Shown: positions 6,467 to 14,605, counted from the first letter of the stretch. The stretch: DNA of 18,897 nt from S012-113 sp965368405 (GCA_965368405.1 CBDUMS010000074.1:1-18897), one strand, 5' to 3'. Made by a program: numbers and translations. The notes: generated by a model not told the origin, from the letters alone.

Positions 6467-8242
6467 TTATACAATATTCTGTCTCCGCAGCTTATTGCGA
6501 TAGGTATTAAATATCCTCGATTTCGATAGGAAGCCAACATAGATTCCGTTGTCTAAGACCGGTAAATTCCAGGCTCCAGTGGCTTCGAATTTAGCCATCA
6601 CCGATTGCATATTTTCATGAGGCGACACACTTGCTGGAGGCGTGTGCATGAGGGAGTTAACAAAAACATCATCGTATTTGCCGTGATCGAACATGATGTT
6701 GCGGATATCATCGAGTGTTAGGATGCCAACGAGTTCTCCCTTACTATTTACAACGGGAAAAAGATTTCGTTTCGACTTTCGTACAATCCCGACGAGCTCT
6801 CCTAGTGTAGCTTCGGGCGCAACCTTTAAGAGGTCTGTTTCTATTACCTTATCGATAAGAATTTCTCTCAATACTCGCTTATCCTTATCGGCCGGAATTA
6901 AATCTCCTTTCAAGGCCAGGTGCTTGGCATATAATGAATGACTTTCGAAATAAATCGCGGTACTATAGGCAATGGCAGAAACCAACATCAAAGGAACAAA
7001 CAAGGTATAGCCACTCGTTATTTCTGCGATTAAAAATATTGCTGTAAGCGGTGCATGAAGGATGCCGCTCATAAGGCCACTCATGCCAATCAGCGTAAAA
7101 TTACTTACGCTCAGCAAATTGCTTCCAGTAATAAAGTTCACCGATGAGGCAAAGACAAAACCAGTAACACCTCCAATAAACAACGAAGGAGCAAAAATAC
7201 CTCCACTGCCTCCCGCACCAATCGTAAGTGCCGATGCTACGGGTTTAAATAAAATTACGGCTACAAAAAACAGGATCATATAAATCTGGTTCTTAGGAAT
7301 ATCTAACCCCCCCAGACTTAATAGCTCCGATTGTGTTCCATGCAATAGCGCCTTGATGGTTTCATAACCTTCACCGTATAATGGACTTAATAATAAGATC
7401 AGTAGGCCAAGTCCCATACCACCCACTAAAGCACGCTTAACAGAGCCTTTAATATTGGCTAATTTACCCTCGACCCAGTAGGTTGTTCGTGTAAAGTAAA
7501 CCGATAACAGGCCGGCAACTACGCCTAGTAAGATAATAAAGGGGAAATCATTTAATTGGTAGGTGTCTGTTAATTGAAATGAAAATAAGATATCATCGCC
7601 TAAGAGCATTTTCGAAAGTAGCGAGCCGAATACCGAGGATATTAAAAGGGGGATAAACATAGCAATGCTTACATCCGTTAATAGCACCTCGATGGCAAAT
7701 ATCACCCCAGCGACAGGAGAATTAAAGATAGCTGAAATTGCCCCAGCCGCCCCACAACCAATTAATAAGGTTCTTTTTTTATAGTTCAGATGGACGAGCC
7801 TTCCTAAGTTAGATCCGATGGCAGATCCTGTAAGAACAATAGGGGCCTCTAATCCGACAGACCCCCCAAATCCTACCGTAATGGCACTCGTTACCATACG
7901 GGAATACATCTTAGTTCTTGATAGGATACTTGACTTCTTAGAGATACTATAGAGAATAGATGTTATCCCATGCCCCATCGTTTCTTTCACAAAGTACTTT
8001 GTAAAGAGAACTGTGAAAATTATACCCAGTAGAGGATAAACAATATAAAAAAGATAATCGAAATCTCCGTAGGCTATATCGGCCAGCGATGATTGAATCC
8101 AATGAACGCTACTTTTCAGAATCACCGCGGCAAGGCCCGATACCAATCCGATAAGGATCCCAAGATAAATCAGGAAATTTCGATCGCGCACATGTTTAAT
8201 ACGCCAAACGAGAAATTTATGTAGCCACCGTTGAAATTTCAT
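6467..8242 (-). CDS. ClC-family chloride channel/antiporter with C-terminal CBS pair
   Basis: Inner-membrane anion-transport protein, about 591 residues from ATG 8242. Numbering here counts the GTG at 8251 as residue 1. Membrane helices span about 28-435. The ClC selectivity motifs are visible: GHGIT at 93-97 (in the place of GSGIP), GLEAP at 133-137 with the gating glutamate E135, GIFAP at 351-355, and Y441 in SLYAKH, probably the pore tyrosine. Two CBS domains follow (about 465-523 and 530-585). In FAIEVLL (185-191) a Val stands where the H+-exchanging ClcA of E. coli has its internal proton glutamate E203; channel-type ClCs also have Val there. This suggests a passive anion channel rather than a Cl-/H+ exchanger. 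GTG 8251 overlaps a perfect -7 element, so ATG 8242 is the preferred start. The TonB receptor lies 41 bp or more upstream, on the same strand. Confidence 0.9.
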   Translation of the reverse strand: MKFQRWLHKFLVWRIKHVRDRNFLIYLGILIGLVSGLAAVILKSSVHWIQSSLADIAYGDFDYLFYIVYPLLGIIFTVLFTKYFVKETMGHGITSILYSISKKSSILSRTKMYSRMVTSAITVGFGGSVGLEAPIVLTGSAIGSNLGRLVHLNYKKRTLLIGCGAAGAISAIFNSPVAGVIFAIEVLLTDVSIAMFIPLLISSVFGSLLSKMLLGDDILFSFQLTDTYQLNDFPFIILLGVVAGLLSVYFTRTTYWVEGKLANIKGSVKRALVGGMGLGLLILLLSPLYGEGYETIKALLHGTQSELLSLGGLDIPKNQIYMILFFVAVILFKPVASALTIGAGGSGGIFAPSLFIGGVTGFVFASSVNFITGSNLLSVSNFTLIGMSGLMSGILHAPLTAIFLIAEITSGYTLFVPLMLVSAIAYSTAIYFESHSLYAKHLALKGDLIPADKDKRVLREILIDKVIETDLLKVAPEATLGELVGIVRKSKRNLFPVVNSKGELVGILTLDDIRNIMFDHGKYDDVFVNSLMHTPPASVSPHENMQSVMAKFEATGAWNLPVLDNGIYVGFLSKSRIFNTYRNKLRRQNIV

Positions 8243-8250
8243 AAGCGCCA

Positions 8251-8258
8251 CAAAGGTA
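8251..8258 (-). promoter_or_regulatory. Putative -7 promoter element of the ClC gene
   Basis: On the minus strand this is TACCTTTG, an exact match to TAnnTTTG, eight bases before ATG 8242. No convincing -33 TTG at 18-21 bp is present. The element would give a 5' leader of only a few bases. Confidence 0.42.
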
Positions 8259-8292
8259 CCATAAGCAGGTACAAAACGTAGATAATAAGATG

Positions 8293-10506
8293 TTATTCAA
8301 TCGTAAATCGCAGCCCAAGCAAGAATCTTCTGGGCTGTAGCGGCCCCCAAGCATAGGCTGTGTCGAAATTGGGGCCAAAAGGATCTTCTGGAGCAATTAA
8401 AGGGCTATCCTGAGTCCAGTTAAAGATGTTCTTTATTGCAAGATAGGTTTCAAACTTTGGGGTGATCTTCTTTGTGATCTGCATATTGTGGATGGAATAC
8501 CAGGGCGAAGTATCGGGCCGTTGGTATGGAGCATTATAGGTAGGTAAATTCTGAGGGCCCATCAGCTTACCCGTATAATCGATAGAAATTTGCCATGGCC
8601 GGTATTCATAGCCTAAGCTAAACACCCCACTAAATACAGGCGCAAACAACTGAGGAATCTTGGCTTCCGATCCATCAGCCTGAATTTCTTCCACTTCATA
8701 AACATCCTGAATTGTAAATCCAAGGCTGTAGTTCAATGGAAAAGTAAACGACTGGCTCATGGATAAAGAGACTCCGCGAGTAATACCGTACCCCCCGAGA
8801 TTATCATATATGATGAAGTTTGGATCCGTCTCATAATCAGGAACAATTTTATTATCGAAATAGGTATAGAAACCATCTAAATCAACAGTCCCTGTTGTTT
8901 CACCGAGGATGAATACATGGTTCAAATTTAGATTAACATTTAAAGACCGTTCGGGTTGTAATTCGCTGGCAATTAAAATCTGCCGCGAACCCGTTAAAGC
9001 GGCATGGTCTTCGGTAAACAGGTTTACCTTCCTAAAGCCGGTCCCCATATTTAATCGAATACTGGTATAATCACCAAGTGCTTGTTTTAGGTTTAGCCGA
9101 GGAGAAACGATAATCCCATGATCTTTATGATAATCGAAGCGAATCCCTGAAAGAACGCTTACACCACGATTAACCTTCCACTCGTCTTGAAAAAAGATAC
9201 CGGGAGTCCAACGATTAGAGTAAGAGTCTGCAAGTGAATTATCATTATAAACATCATTTCTAACGGTTAAACCAGTAAGGAGCGAATGTTTTGCTAGTTC
9301 TTTTTCCCAAAGGAGGTTTGCAAATAACACAGCTTGTTCTGCCTTGTAGTTCGTATTGCCATAAAAGCTATTTTGATGATGGTAGGTGTAGGAGTAATTC
9401 AACTTAATTTTTTGCGAAGAAATAGGCAGTTGATAATCACCAATTACCTCGATACGATTAGTTTTTATTGATTCACCATAAATCGTGCTACTGCCCCGGT
9501 CCTCGGGTTGCCATTGCATTACCCCACCAAAACGGTCTTCCGTATAAAATCTGAATGCCAGTGCAAATGGGTCATACCCATCTCGCTGAACTTGCCATTT
9601 ATTATAAACTGTTAAGCGCTTATTAAGTGGGATATCCGTGAAGTTATCATTATTCATATCGAACCTAAACTGATTCCAATATCCGTTCATGCCGAGGCTT
9701 ACATCTGTTTTTTCGTTAGGCTTAAATTTAAAGCCTGCATCGAGGTTGTACTCGCCGTGGGTAGTGGCAAAACTATTGAGTACCAGCTTTGGAGCATTCA
9801 ACGCCGATTTTGTAATTATATTTATTACACCTCCAACTGCTTCTGTGCCATATAGGGTGGACGAAGGCCCTTTGATTATTTCTACACGCTCTATTAATGA
9901 TGTAGGAATACCATTGAAACCATATACCGAAGCGAGTGAACTCATTATAGGCATACCATCGATTAGCATTAGCGTGTACGGACCTTCCATACCATTAATA
10001 TGAATATCGTTGGTGCCGCATACGCCACAATTTACCTGCTCCTGAACACCATTCACGGTTTGTAGTGCTTCAACTACATTATTGGTTGGCGACTTCGCAA
10101 GAAAGGTGCTCGTTAACACCTCAACTTTTACAGGAGATTCCTTTACAAATGTTTGCTTCATGCTGCCTGTAACAACAACGGAGTTAAGTTCGGTTTGAGC
10201 ACTCTTCAATTGAACAGCAATAGCATTCGGATAGCCCGACAAGGTATCCAGCTTTGCGCGAAACTTAAAATAACCAATTGAGGTAATGACCAGTATACTT
10301 GATGGGTCTGTGGGCCTAAGGAAGCTAAATTTACCGTCAGCATCGGTGTAGGTTCCTTGGCGATCGCCTTCCAAAACCACATTGGCAAACGGAACAGGTT
10401 CATTATTTGCTGAAATTACCTGGCCTTCTACCAGCTCCTGACTAAACGAAACGCCCGAAGTGGTAAGCACAAGTAGAGTACAGAATATAATTGCCCAAAT
10501 ACGCAT
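8293..10506 (-). CDS. TonB-dependent receptor with carboxypeptidase-regulatory-like N-terminal domain
   Basis: Outer-membrane active-transport receptor of 737 residues. A signal peptide (1-22, ending SGVSFSQ) is followed by a CarboxypepD_reg-like beta-sandwich (about 24-105, with TDADGKFSF), a probable TonB box (SVVVTGS near 109-115), a plug (about 120-235) with IDGMP, ERVEIIKGPSSTLYG and AVGGVINI, and a 22-strand-type barrel to the end (RRFLLGLRFTIE). The plug contains CGVCGTNDIHINGMEG (160-175), a CxxC pair (C160, C163) that I associate with one receptor subfamily; the ligand is not known to me. The start is ATG 10506, with an exact -7 element only four bases upstream. It is divergent from the cobalamin-regulated btuB unit. 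The ClC gene follows on the same strand and may be partly co-transcribed. Iron, another metal or a metal complex is a guess. Confidence 0.88.
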   Translation of the reverse strand: MRIWAIIFCTLLVLTTSGVSFSQELVEGQVISANNEPVPFANVVLEGDRQGTYTDADGKFSFLRPTDPSSILVITSIGYFKFRAKLDTLSGYPNAIAVQLKSAQTELNSVVVTGSMKQTFVKESPVKVEVLTSTFLAKSPTNNVVEALQTVNGVQEQVNCGVCGTNDIHINGMEGPYTLMLIDGMPIMSSLASVYGFNGIPTSLIERVEIIKGPSSTLYGTEAVGGVINIITKSALNAPKLVLNSFATTHGEYNLDAGFKFKPNEKTDVSLGMNGYWNQFRFDMNNDNFTDIPLNKRLTVYNKWQVQRDGYDPFALAFRFYTEDRFGGVMQWQPEDRGSSTIYGESIKTNRIEVIGDYQLPISSQKIKLNYSYTYHHQNSFYGNTNYKAEQAVLFANLLWEKELAKHSLLTGLTVRNDVYNDNSLADSYSNRWTPGIFFQDEWKVNRGVSVLSGIRFDYHKDHGIIVSPRLNLKQALGDYTSIRLNMGTGFRKVNLFTEDHAALTGSRQILIASELQPERSLNVNLNLNHVFILGETTGTVDLDGFYTYFDNKIVPDYETDPNFIIYDNLGGYGITRGVSLSMSQSFTFPLNYSLGFTIQDVYEVEEIQADGSEAKIPQLFAPVFSGVFSLGYEYRPWQISIDYTGKLMGPQNLPTYNAPYQRPDTSPWYSIHNMQITKKITPKFETYLAIKNIFNWTQDSPLIAPEDPFGPNFDTAYAWGPLQPRRFLLGLRFTIE

Positions 10507-10510
10507 TATA

Positions 10511-10541
10511 CAAAGGTAAAAACTATTTTAATCTATTCTAA
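10511..10541 (-). promoter_or_regulatory. Promoter of the minus-strand TonB receptor
   Basis: Minus-strand TACCTTTG (10518-10511) matches TAnnTTTG exactly. Twenty bases upstream, the place of the -33 TTTG is taken by TTAG (10541-10538), which is also part of the first TTCTAA repeat. Only four bases separate the -7 element from the ATG, so the mRNA should be leaderless or nearly so. Confidence 0.5.
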
Positions 10542-10590
10542 TTTTTTATTGATATTGTTCTAATTATATTTTTAGAGTATTCTAAAAATA
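10534..10590. repeat. Three TTCTAA motifs at exact 22-bp spacing with a perfect palindrome
   Basis: TTCTAA occurs at 10536-10541, 10558-10563 and 10580-10585, each 22 bp after the last, about two helical turns. The contexts are similar (TATTCTAAT, TGTTCTAAT, TATTCTAAA). The third copy is half of a perfect inverted repeat with 10-bp arms TATTTTTAGA (10567-10576) and TCTAAAAATA (10581-10590) around GTAT. The array lies upstream of the minus-strand receptor, its first copy at the -33 position, so it resembles a multi-site operator. The region is AT-rich, which raises the chance of coincidence. Confidence 0.5.
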
Positions 10591-10606
10591 ATAAACAGGA
10601 CTTATC

Positions 10607-10637
10607 TTGACTATTGCTCGAAGTCAATCTACCTTCG
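10607..10637 (+). promoter_or_regulatory. Promoter of the cobalamin riboswitch-btuB-btuG unit
   Basis: TTG at 10607-10609 is followed 20 bp later by TACCTTCG (10630-10637), which differs from TAnnTTTG at one position. The spacing is right for a Bacteroidota promoter, and the riboswitch begins just after the predicted start of transcription. The -33 element is also the left arm of TTGACT (10607-10612) / AGTCAA (10622-10627). Confidence 0.55.
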
Positions 10638-10644
10638 TATCGTA

Positions 10645-10813
10645 TTTGGTTTCATTCCTGAATTTTTCAGGAGAAATAATTGGGAATTCCGTGAGAATCG
10701 GAAGCTGTCCCCGCAACTGTAAGGTTGAATAATGGTGATTACCATCTTAGCCACTGACGGCAATATGTCGTTGGGAAGGCGTAATCACTCAACCAAGCCA
10801 GGAGACCTGCCAG
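10645..10813 (+). ncRNA. Cobalamin riboswitch (adenosyl/methylcobalamin aptamer)
   Basis: Typical cobalamin aptamer in the btuB 5' leader. In order: a 7-bp hairpin TCCTGAA/TTCAGGA (10656-10672); GGGAA (10682-10686); a TTCC/GGAA stem (10687-10690 / 10700-10703) around GTGAGAATC; the invariant core GCTGTCCCCGCAACTGTAAG (10704-10723); a long arm with stems GGTTGA/TCAACC (10723-10728 / 10789-10794) and GTGATTAC/GTAATCAC (10735-10742 / 10781-10788); GCCACTG (10750-10756) opposite GGGAAGGC (10773-10780); and the B12 box AAGCCAGGAGACCTGCC (10795-10811). Known members switch off downstream expression when cobalamin binds. A hairpin ACCCG/CGGGT (10819-10823 / 10836-10840), 15 nt before the ATG, may be part of the expression platform; control of translation is more likely than termination since no T-run follows. 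Confidence 0.95.
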
Positions 10814-10855
10814 GTACTACCCGTATTAATGCTTTCGGGTTGAAAAGCAGCGATT

Positions 10856-12760
10856 ATGGCAAGAAAACTAATTTTTGTGTGTTCTGTGGCTCTTTGGCCA
10901 TTATTATGGGCTGTGCCTAGCCACCTGGCTGCGCAAGAATTACCCATTGTTAACCTACAAGAAGTAGAAATCCGAACAGCGCGAATCTCAGATTACGCCA
11001 TAGGGTCTTCCTCTCAAAAAATCGATAGTGCTCTGCTGCAAGTTGAACAAGCCGGAACACTCGCAGATATTATTCGAAACTATACGGGCGCACATATCAA
11101 GGCGCACGGTAACGGAATGCTCTCTAGTATTTCTTTTCGAGGAACAGGCCCCGAGCATACGGCTGTTCTTTGGCATGGCATTAATATTTCATATCCTATG
11201 CTAGGCCAATCAGATTTTTCTGTCTTACCCCTCGCACTGAATGACCAAATTATCATTCAGCCTGGCACTGGCACTTCGTTATACGGTAGTGGTGCTTTGG
11301 GTGGTACTGTTGCCTTAGGAATGTTAAAACCAAGATCTGGTACTGGGATGCAATTTTCGCAATATCTAGGCTCTTACGGTACTTCCAATACCCAGATAAA
11401 GGCCAATTACGCCAACAATAATTTCTATATAAATGTAAATGGATTTCTGAATTCCTCTGATAACGACTTTAGTTATCGTAATCTAACAAAGTTGGGTGAG
11501 CCCAGGGAGCAGCAACAAAATGCCTCTTTTCAAATAGCCGGTATTGCTATAGAATCTGCTGTACAACTTAGTGAAAAGAGTGAAGTTCAACTATCTGGCC
11601 AATATCTAGATGCTTCTCGCAATCTACAGCCCAGCATGAACACATCCGTGTCAGACCGACAAGACGACATAAACGGTAGGATACGAATTGCCTACCAATA
11701 CAAGGGGAACCGAACCAGAGCTAAAGTCCAGTATGCGTATCTAGACGATAATATTGCTTTTAATGACCAATCCACCCAATCTAAACAACAAGTAGTCCGG
11801 GCAGAAATTGAACAACCTTTAATTCCCGGGCTTAAGCTAAACCTTGCAGGTGACTATGCCGACATTAAGGTCTTTTCGCCATTTTTTGGAGACAATCAAA
11901 CTCAGGAATACAGGAGCAATCTTTGGCTGGGCACTGTTTATACCCCTGCTTCTTGGCTACTCTTAAGTCTCAATCTTCGTCAGGGTTTCCATCCTGTTTT
12001 TACCGCTCCGCTTGCTCCTTCGTTGGGCGCCGAGTTTTATATAGTCCGAAATAAGACCTCCACATTCGAAATAAATTCGTTAGTAGCCAAAGGGTTCCGC
12101 TTACCAACCCTTAATGAATTATACTGGCAACCGGGCGGAAACTTAAATCTAGTACCGGAAGAATCCTATTCGGCAGAAGTAGGTGTAAGTGGCACACGCA
12201 GTGGCATCATAGAATTCAACTACAGCCTAACCGGCTATCGCATGTGGGTAAATAACTGGATAATATGGCAACCCGCAGGTTCATTTTGGTCACCCCAAAA
12301 CATTAGAGAAGTCGATGTTTATGGTATCGAAGCTACGGGTTCGATGACCCACAATTTGGCAGATGTAAAAGTAACGTGGGGAGGTACCTATGCGCTAACC
12401 CATTCAATAAACCGCACTGGTATCGATGATTTCGATCGATCCGTGAACAAACAGCTAAGCTATGTTCCCGTTCATAAAGCCAATCTAACCGCACAAGCAA
12501 GCTGGCAAAATTGGCAATTTGTTTTGAATACCGATTTTACTGGCGAGCGATTCACTACCTCCGATAACGAATCATCTTTACCTGCCTATAGCCTAATCAA
12601 TCTTCGTGCTTCCAAAACCATTAACCTGAACAAATACCGTTTTACGGGTAATCTTAGCATTAATAACCTTCTAAATACCTCATATCAGAGTGTTGTGAAC
12701 AAGGCAATGCCTGGAATTAATTTTTTAGCAGGAATAACAATCTCATACCATAAACCCTAA
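10856..12760 (+). CDS. btuB: BtuB-like TonB-dependent cobalamin receptor
   Basis: Outer-membrane receptor of 634 residues, predicted to import cobalamin using TonB energy. A signal peptide (1-27, cleavage near LAAQ) is followed by a TonB-box-like segment VNLQEVEIRTAR (32-43), a plug (about 50-160) with DIIRNYTGAHIKAHG, SFRGTGPEHTAVLWHGINI, QPGTGTSLYGSGALGG, and a beta-barrel to residue 634 that ends in a strand (GINFLAGITISYHKP). The barrel carries the receptor signature GFRLPTLNELYW near residue 413. Substrate assignment rests mainly on the cobalamin riboswitch in the leader and the BtuG-like lipoprotein 3 bp downstream. The start ATG 10856 gives a good signal peptide, and the riboswitch ends about 43 bp before it. 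Confidence 0.9.
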   Translation: MARKLIFVCSVALWPLLWAVPSHLAAQELPIVNLQEVEIRTARISDYAIGSSSQKIDSALLQVEQAGTLADIIRNYTGAHIKAHGNGMLSSISFRGTGPEHTAVLWHGINISYPMLGQSDFSVLPLALNDQIIIQPGTGTSLYGSGALGGTVALGMLKPRSGTGMQFSQYLGSYGTSNTQIKANYANNNFYINVNGFLNSSDNDFSYRNLTKLGEPREQQQNASFQIAGIAIESAVQLSEKSEVQLSGQYLDASRNLQPSMNTSVSDRQDDINGRIRIAYQYKGNRTRAKVQYAYLDDNIAFNDQSTQSKQQVVRAEIEQPLIPGLKLNLAGDYADIKVFSPFFGDNQTQEYRSNLWLGTVYTPASWLLLSLNLRQGFHPVFTAPLAPSLGAEFYIVRNKTSTFEINSLVAKGFRLPTLNELYWQPGGNLNLVPEESYSAEVGVSGTRSGIIEFNYSLTGYRMWVNNWIIWQPAGSFWSPQNIREVDVYGIEATGSMTHNLADVKVTWGGTYALTHSINRTGIDDFDRSVNKQLSYVPVHKANLTAQASWQNWQFVLNTDFTGERFTTSDNESSLPAYSLINLRASKTINLNKYRFTGNLSINNLLNTSYQSVVNKAMPGINFLAGITISYHKP

Positions 12761-12763
12761 TCC

Positions 12764-13804
12764 ATGACTCTCAAACAGCTATTAACCGTCTTATTTATAA
12801 GTTTAACCATTATCAGTTGCAGCAGCGATGAGCCCACTCCCAAAGGCAAGTTCAGTGAAGGTGTATTTATTATTAATGAAGGCAATTTTTCGGAGTCAAA
12901 TGGCTCTATTGGGTTTTACGACGAAGCCGCCGAATCTGTAACGCAAGATATTTTCAATACTGCGAATGGCGTTTCTCCGGGAGGAATTTTACAATCGATG
13001 TATGTCTATGAAAACACAGCCTTTCTAATAGACCAATTAGGCAGCGTTATTCAAGTGGTTGACGCCAATAGTTTTGAATCCATCGCTACCATCGATAATG
13101 GCCTGAGCACTCCTCGATATATGACTATAAATAATGGCAAGGGGTATATTTCTAATTGGGGTATGTTCGATGAAAATTTCAATCTTAATGATTCTTATGT
13201 GGCCGTAGTTGATCTTTCCACGTATGAGATTATAAGCACGGTGCCCGTTGGAAGCGGCGCAGAGGCCCTAATCAATTCAGGAGCAGATGTTCTGGTTGCT
13301 AATAGTTTTTCAAATACCCTAGATCAGATAGACACCTCAACTGATACTGTAGTCAAGTCTATCGAAGTTGCCCAGGGCCCCACTGGTTTTGTCATTGACA
13401 AAAACAACAAGCTATGGGTGTTGGCGAGCTCCTTTGCCTCAGGATCTTCACTCCTGCAACTTGATCTAACTAATGGGAATACCCTCAAAACCTTTGAAAT
13501 TGCCGCTTCTGCCAAGTCGCTCGTCGCAAACACCGCGGGTGATGAGTTATATTATCTATCGGCACCCTTCGGTGGTGAGGCTCAGATTAAAAAAGTTAGT
13601 ATTGATGCCACAGCCGACACCAATTCTATTTTAATAAAAGGACAAAACCTCTACGGCTTAGGCATCGAACCAACCACCGACATTATATACGTTGCCAATA
13701 GCAATGCTTTTCAAGGCAACGGTACCATTATTCGCTATAATCAAAGTGAGATTATCGACAGTTTTAGTGCTGGAGTTGGACCAAATGGCTTCGTCTTTCA
13801 GTAA
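12764..13804 (+). CDS. btuG: BtuG-like surface lipoprotein, DUF5074/YncE-type beta-propeller
   Basis: A 346-residue lipoprotein likely to bind cobalamin on the cell surface and pass it to BtuB. The lipobox is TIISC (Cys19), followed by SSDEPT; the serine/acidic run directly after the Cys resembles the Bacteroidota lipoprotein export signal for surface exposure. The mature part begins GVFIINEGNFSESNGSIGFYD, close to the opening of DUF5074/BtuG proteins (NEG motif). It then shows repeated beta-propeller blades with similar short segments (SVIQVVDANSFESIATI, YVAVVDLSTYEIISTVPVG, LDQIDTSTDTVVKSIEV, IIYVANSNAFQGNGTIIRY). BtuG proteins of gut Bacteroides form such propellers and bind B12 extremely tightly. 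Here the spacing to btuB is 3 bp, so both genes fall under the riboswitch. Function is inferred from context and fold; a different corrinoid specificity is possible. Confidence 0.8.
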   Translation: MTLKQLLTVLFISLTIISCSSDEPTPKGKFSEGVFIINEGNFSESNGSIGFYDEAAESVTQDIFNTANGVSPGGILQSMYVYENTAFLIDQLGSVIQVVDANSFESIATIDNGLSTPRYMTINNGKGYISNWGMFDENFNLNDSYVAVVDLSTYEIISTVPVGSGAEALINSGADVLVANSFSNTLDQIDTSTDTVVKSIEVAQGPTGFVIDKNNKLWVLASSFASGSSLLQLDLTNGNTLKTFEIAASAKSLVANTAGDELYYLSAPFGGEAQIKKVSIDATADTNSILIKGQNLYGLGIEPTTDIIYVANSNAFQGNGTIIRYNQSEIIDSFSAGVGPNGFVFQ

Positions 13805-13807
13805 TAC

Positions 13808-14605
13808 TTATTTTTTTTGAAGGCTTAAAGTAACCAGATAGGCACAGTGATCTGAAGCTATAGAATCTTGAATAACTTGAGTAGAAATCACTTCCCAACG
13901 TTTATTCGGTAAGTACATAACATAGTCAATCTTTTTGGTAGGGTTTATCGAAGAATATGTTGGTTGAGGATTCGAGCGGTCATAAGTTGACGCCCACACT
14001 TCTTCGAGTTTAGAAATTGTCCTACTCCCGGGAATATCATTAAGATCTCCTGCGAGAATAGTTGGGAAAGGATTTTTTTGAAAAACCTCATTGATCCTCT
14101 GGGCTTGAGCAAACCGATCAGTGTCTTCCTTTAGATGGTCAAGATGGGTGCCAATAATACTAATTGTGTCTCCAGATGGCAACACTGTTGTAATTTCTAA
14201 TGCAGCGCGCGGTTCATTTCCCGGAGTATAGGGAAGGCTGACTTTTCTTGAAGAAATAATCGCATAGCGTGACAAAATTGCCTCGCCATACTCTCCTCCA
14301 TCATAGGGCATTGCGCTGGCAAAAAGAGGAGCCAATTTAGATCGCCACCCTAACTCTGTCGCCAGATCATATTGGCGGGCCCGGTTAGTTTTAAAGTCAA
14401 CCTCTTGTAAGGCCACAAAATCAGGATCGGCCTCAATAATCACTTTTGCAATCGCATCTAGATCAAAATCGCCTTTTGTGGTTGCTCCATGCAAAATATT
14501 AAATGAAAGCACTTTAATTGTTGTCCTGCCATTGCCAATATTTTGTCCCATCGCAGATGAGACCACCAATAAAAGCAGGAATACAATTAGTTTATTTAGA
14601 TGCAT
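13808..14605 (-). CDS. Secreted endonuclease/exonuclease/phosphatase-family protein
   Basis: A 265-residue metal-dependent phosphoesterase of the EEP fold. A signal peptide (1-20, SSAMGQ) indicates export. The family catalytic set is complete: SFNILHG (N36), LQEVD (E68), GTHLDH (H154, D156), GDLND (D187, N189), KKIDYVM (D227) and SDHCAYL (D252, H253). This is the set found in DNase I-like, sphingomyelinase-like and inositol-phosphatase-like proteins, so the substrate could be nucleic acid, phospholipid headgroups or other phosphodiesters. The stop lies 3 bp from the stop of the convergent BtuG-like gene and no hairpin terminator is visible between them. The start ATG is at 14603-14605. Confidence 0.88.
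   Translation of the reverse strand: MHLNKLIVFLLLLVVSSAMGQNIGNGRTTIKVLSFNILHGATTKGDFDLDAIAKVIIEADPDFVALQEVDFKTNRARQYDLATELGWRSKLAPLFASAMPYDGGEYGEAILSRYAIISSRKVSLPYTPGNEPRAALEITTVLPSGDTISIIGTHLDHLKEDTDRFAQAQRINEVFQKNPFPTILAGDLNDIPGSRTISKLEEVWASTYDRSNPQPTYSSINPTKKIDYVMYLPNKRWEVISTQVIQDSIASDHCAYLVTLSLQKK

Noticed and set aside
9689..10003. Plus-strand 104-codon ORF opposite the TonB receptor plug
   Set aside because: It is antisense to conserved plug motifs; composition follows the reverse of the receptor codons.
10732..10920. Plus-strand 62-codon ORF upstream of and overlapping btuB
   Set aside because: It runs through the riboswitch aptamer and its peptide has no protein-like features; the conserved RNA explains the sequence.
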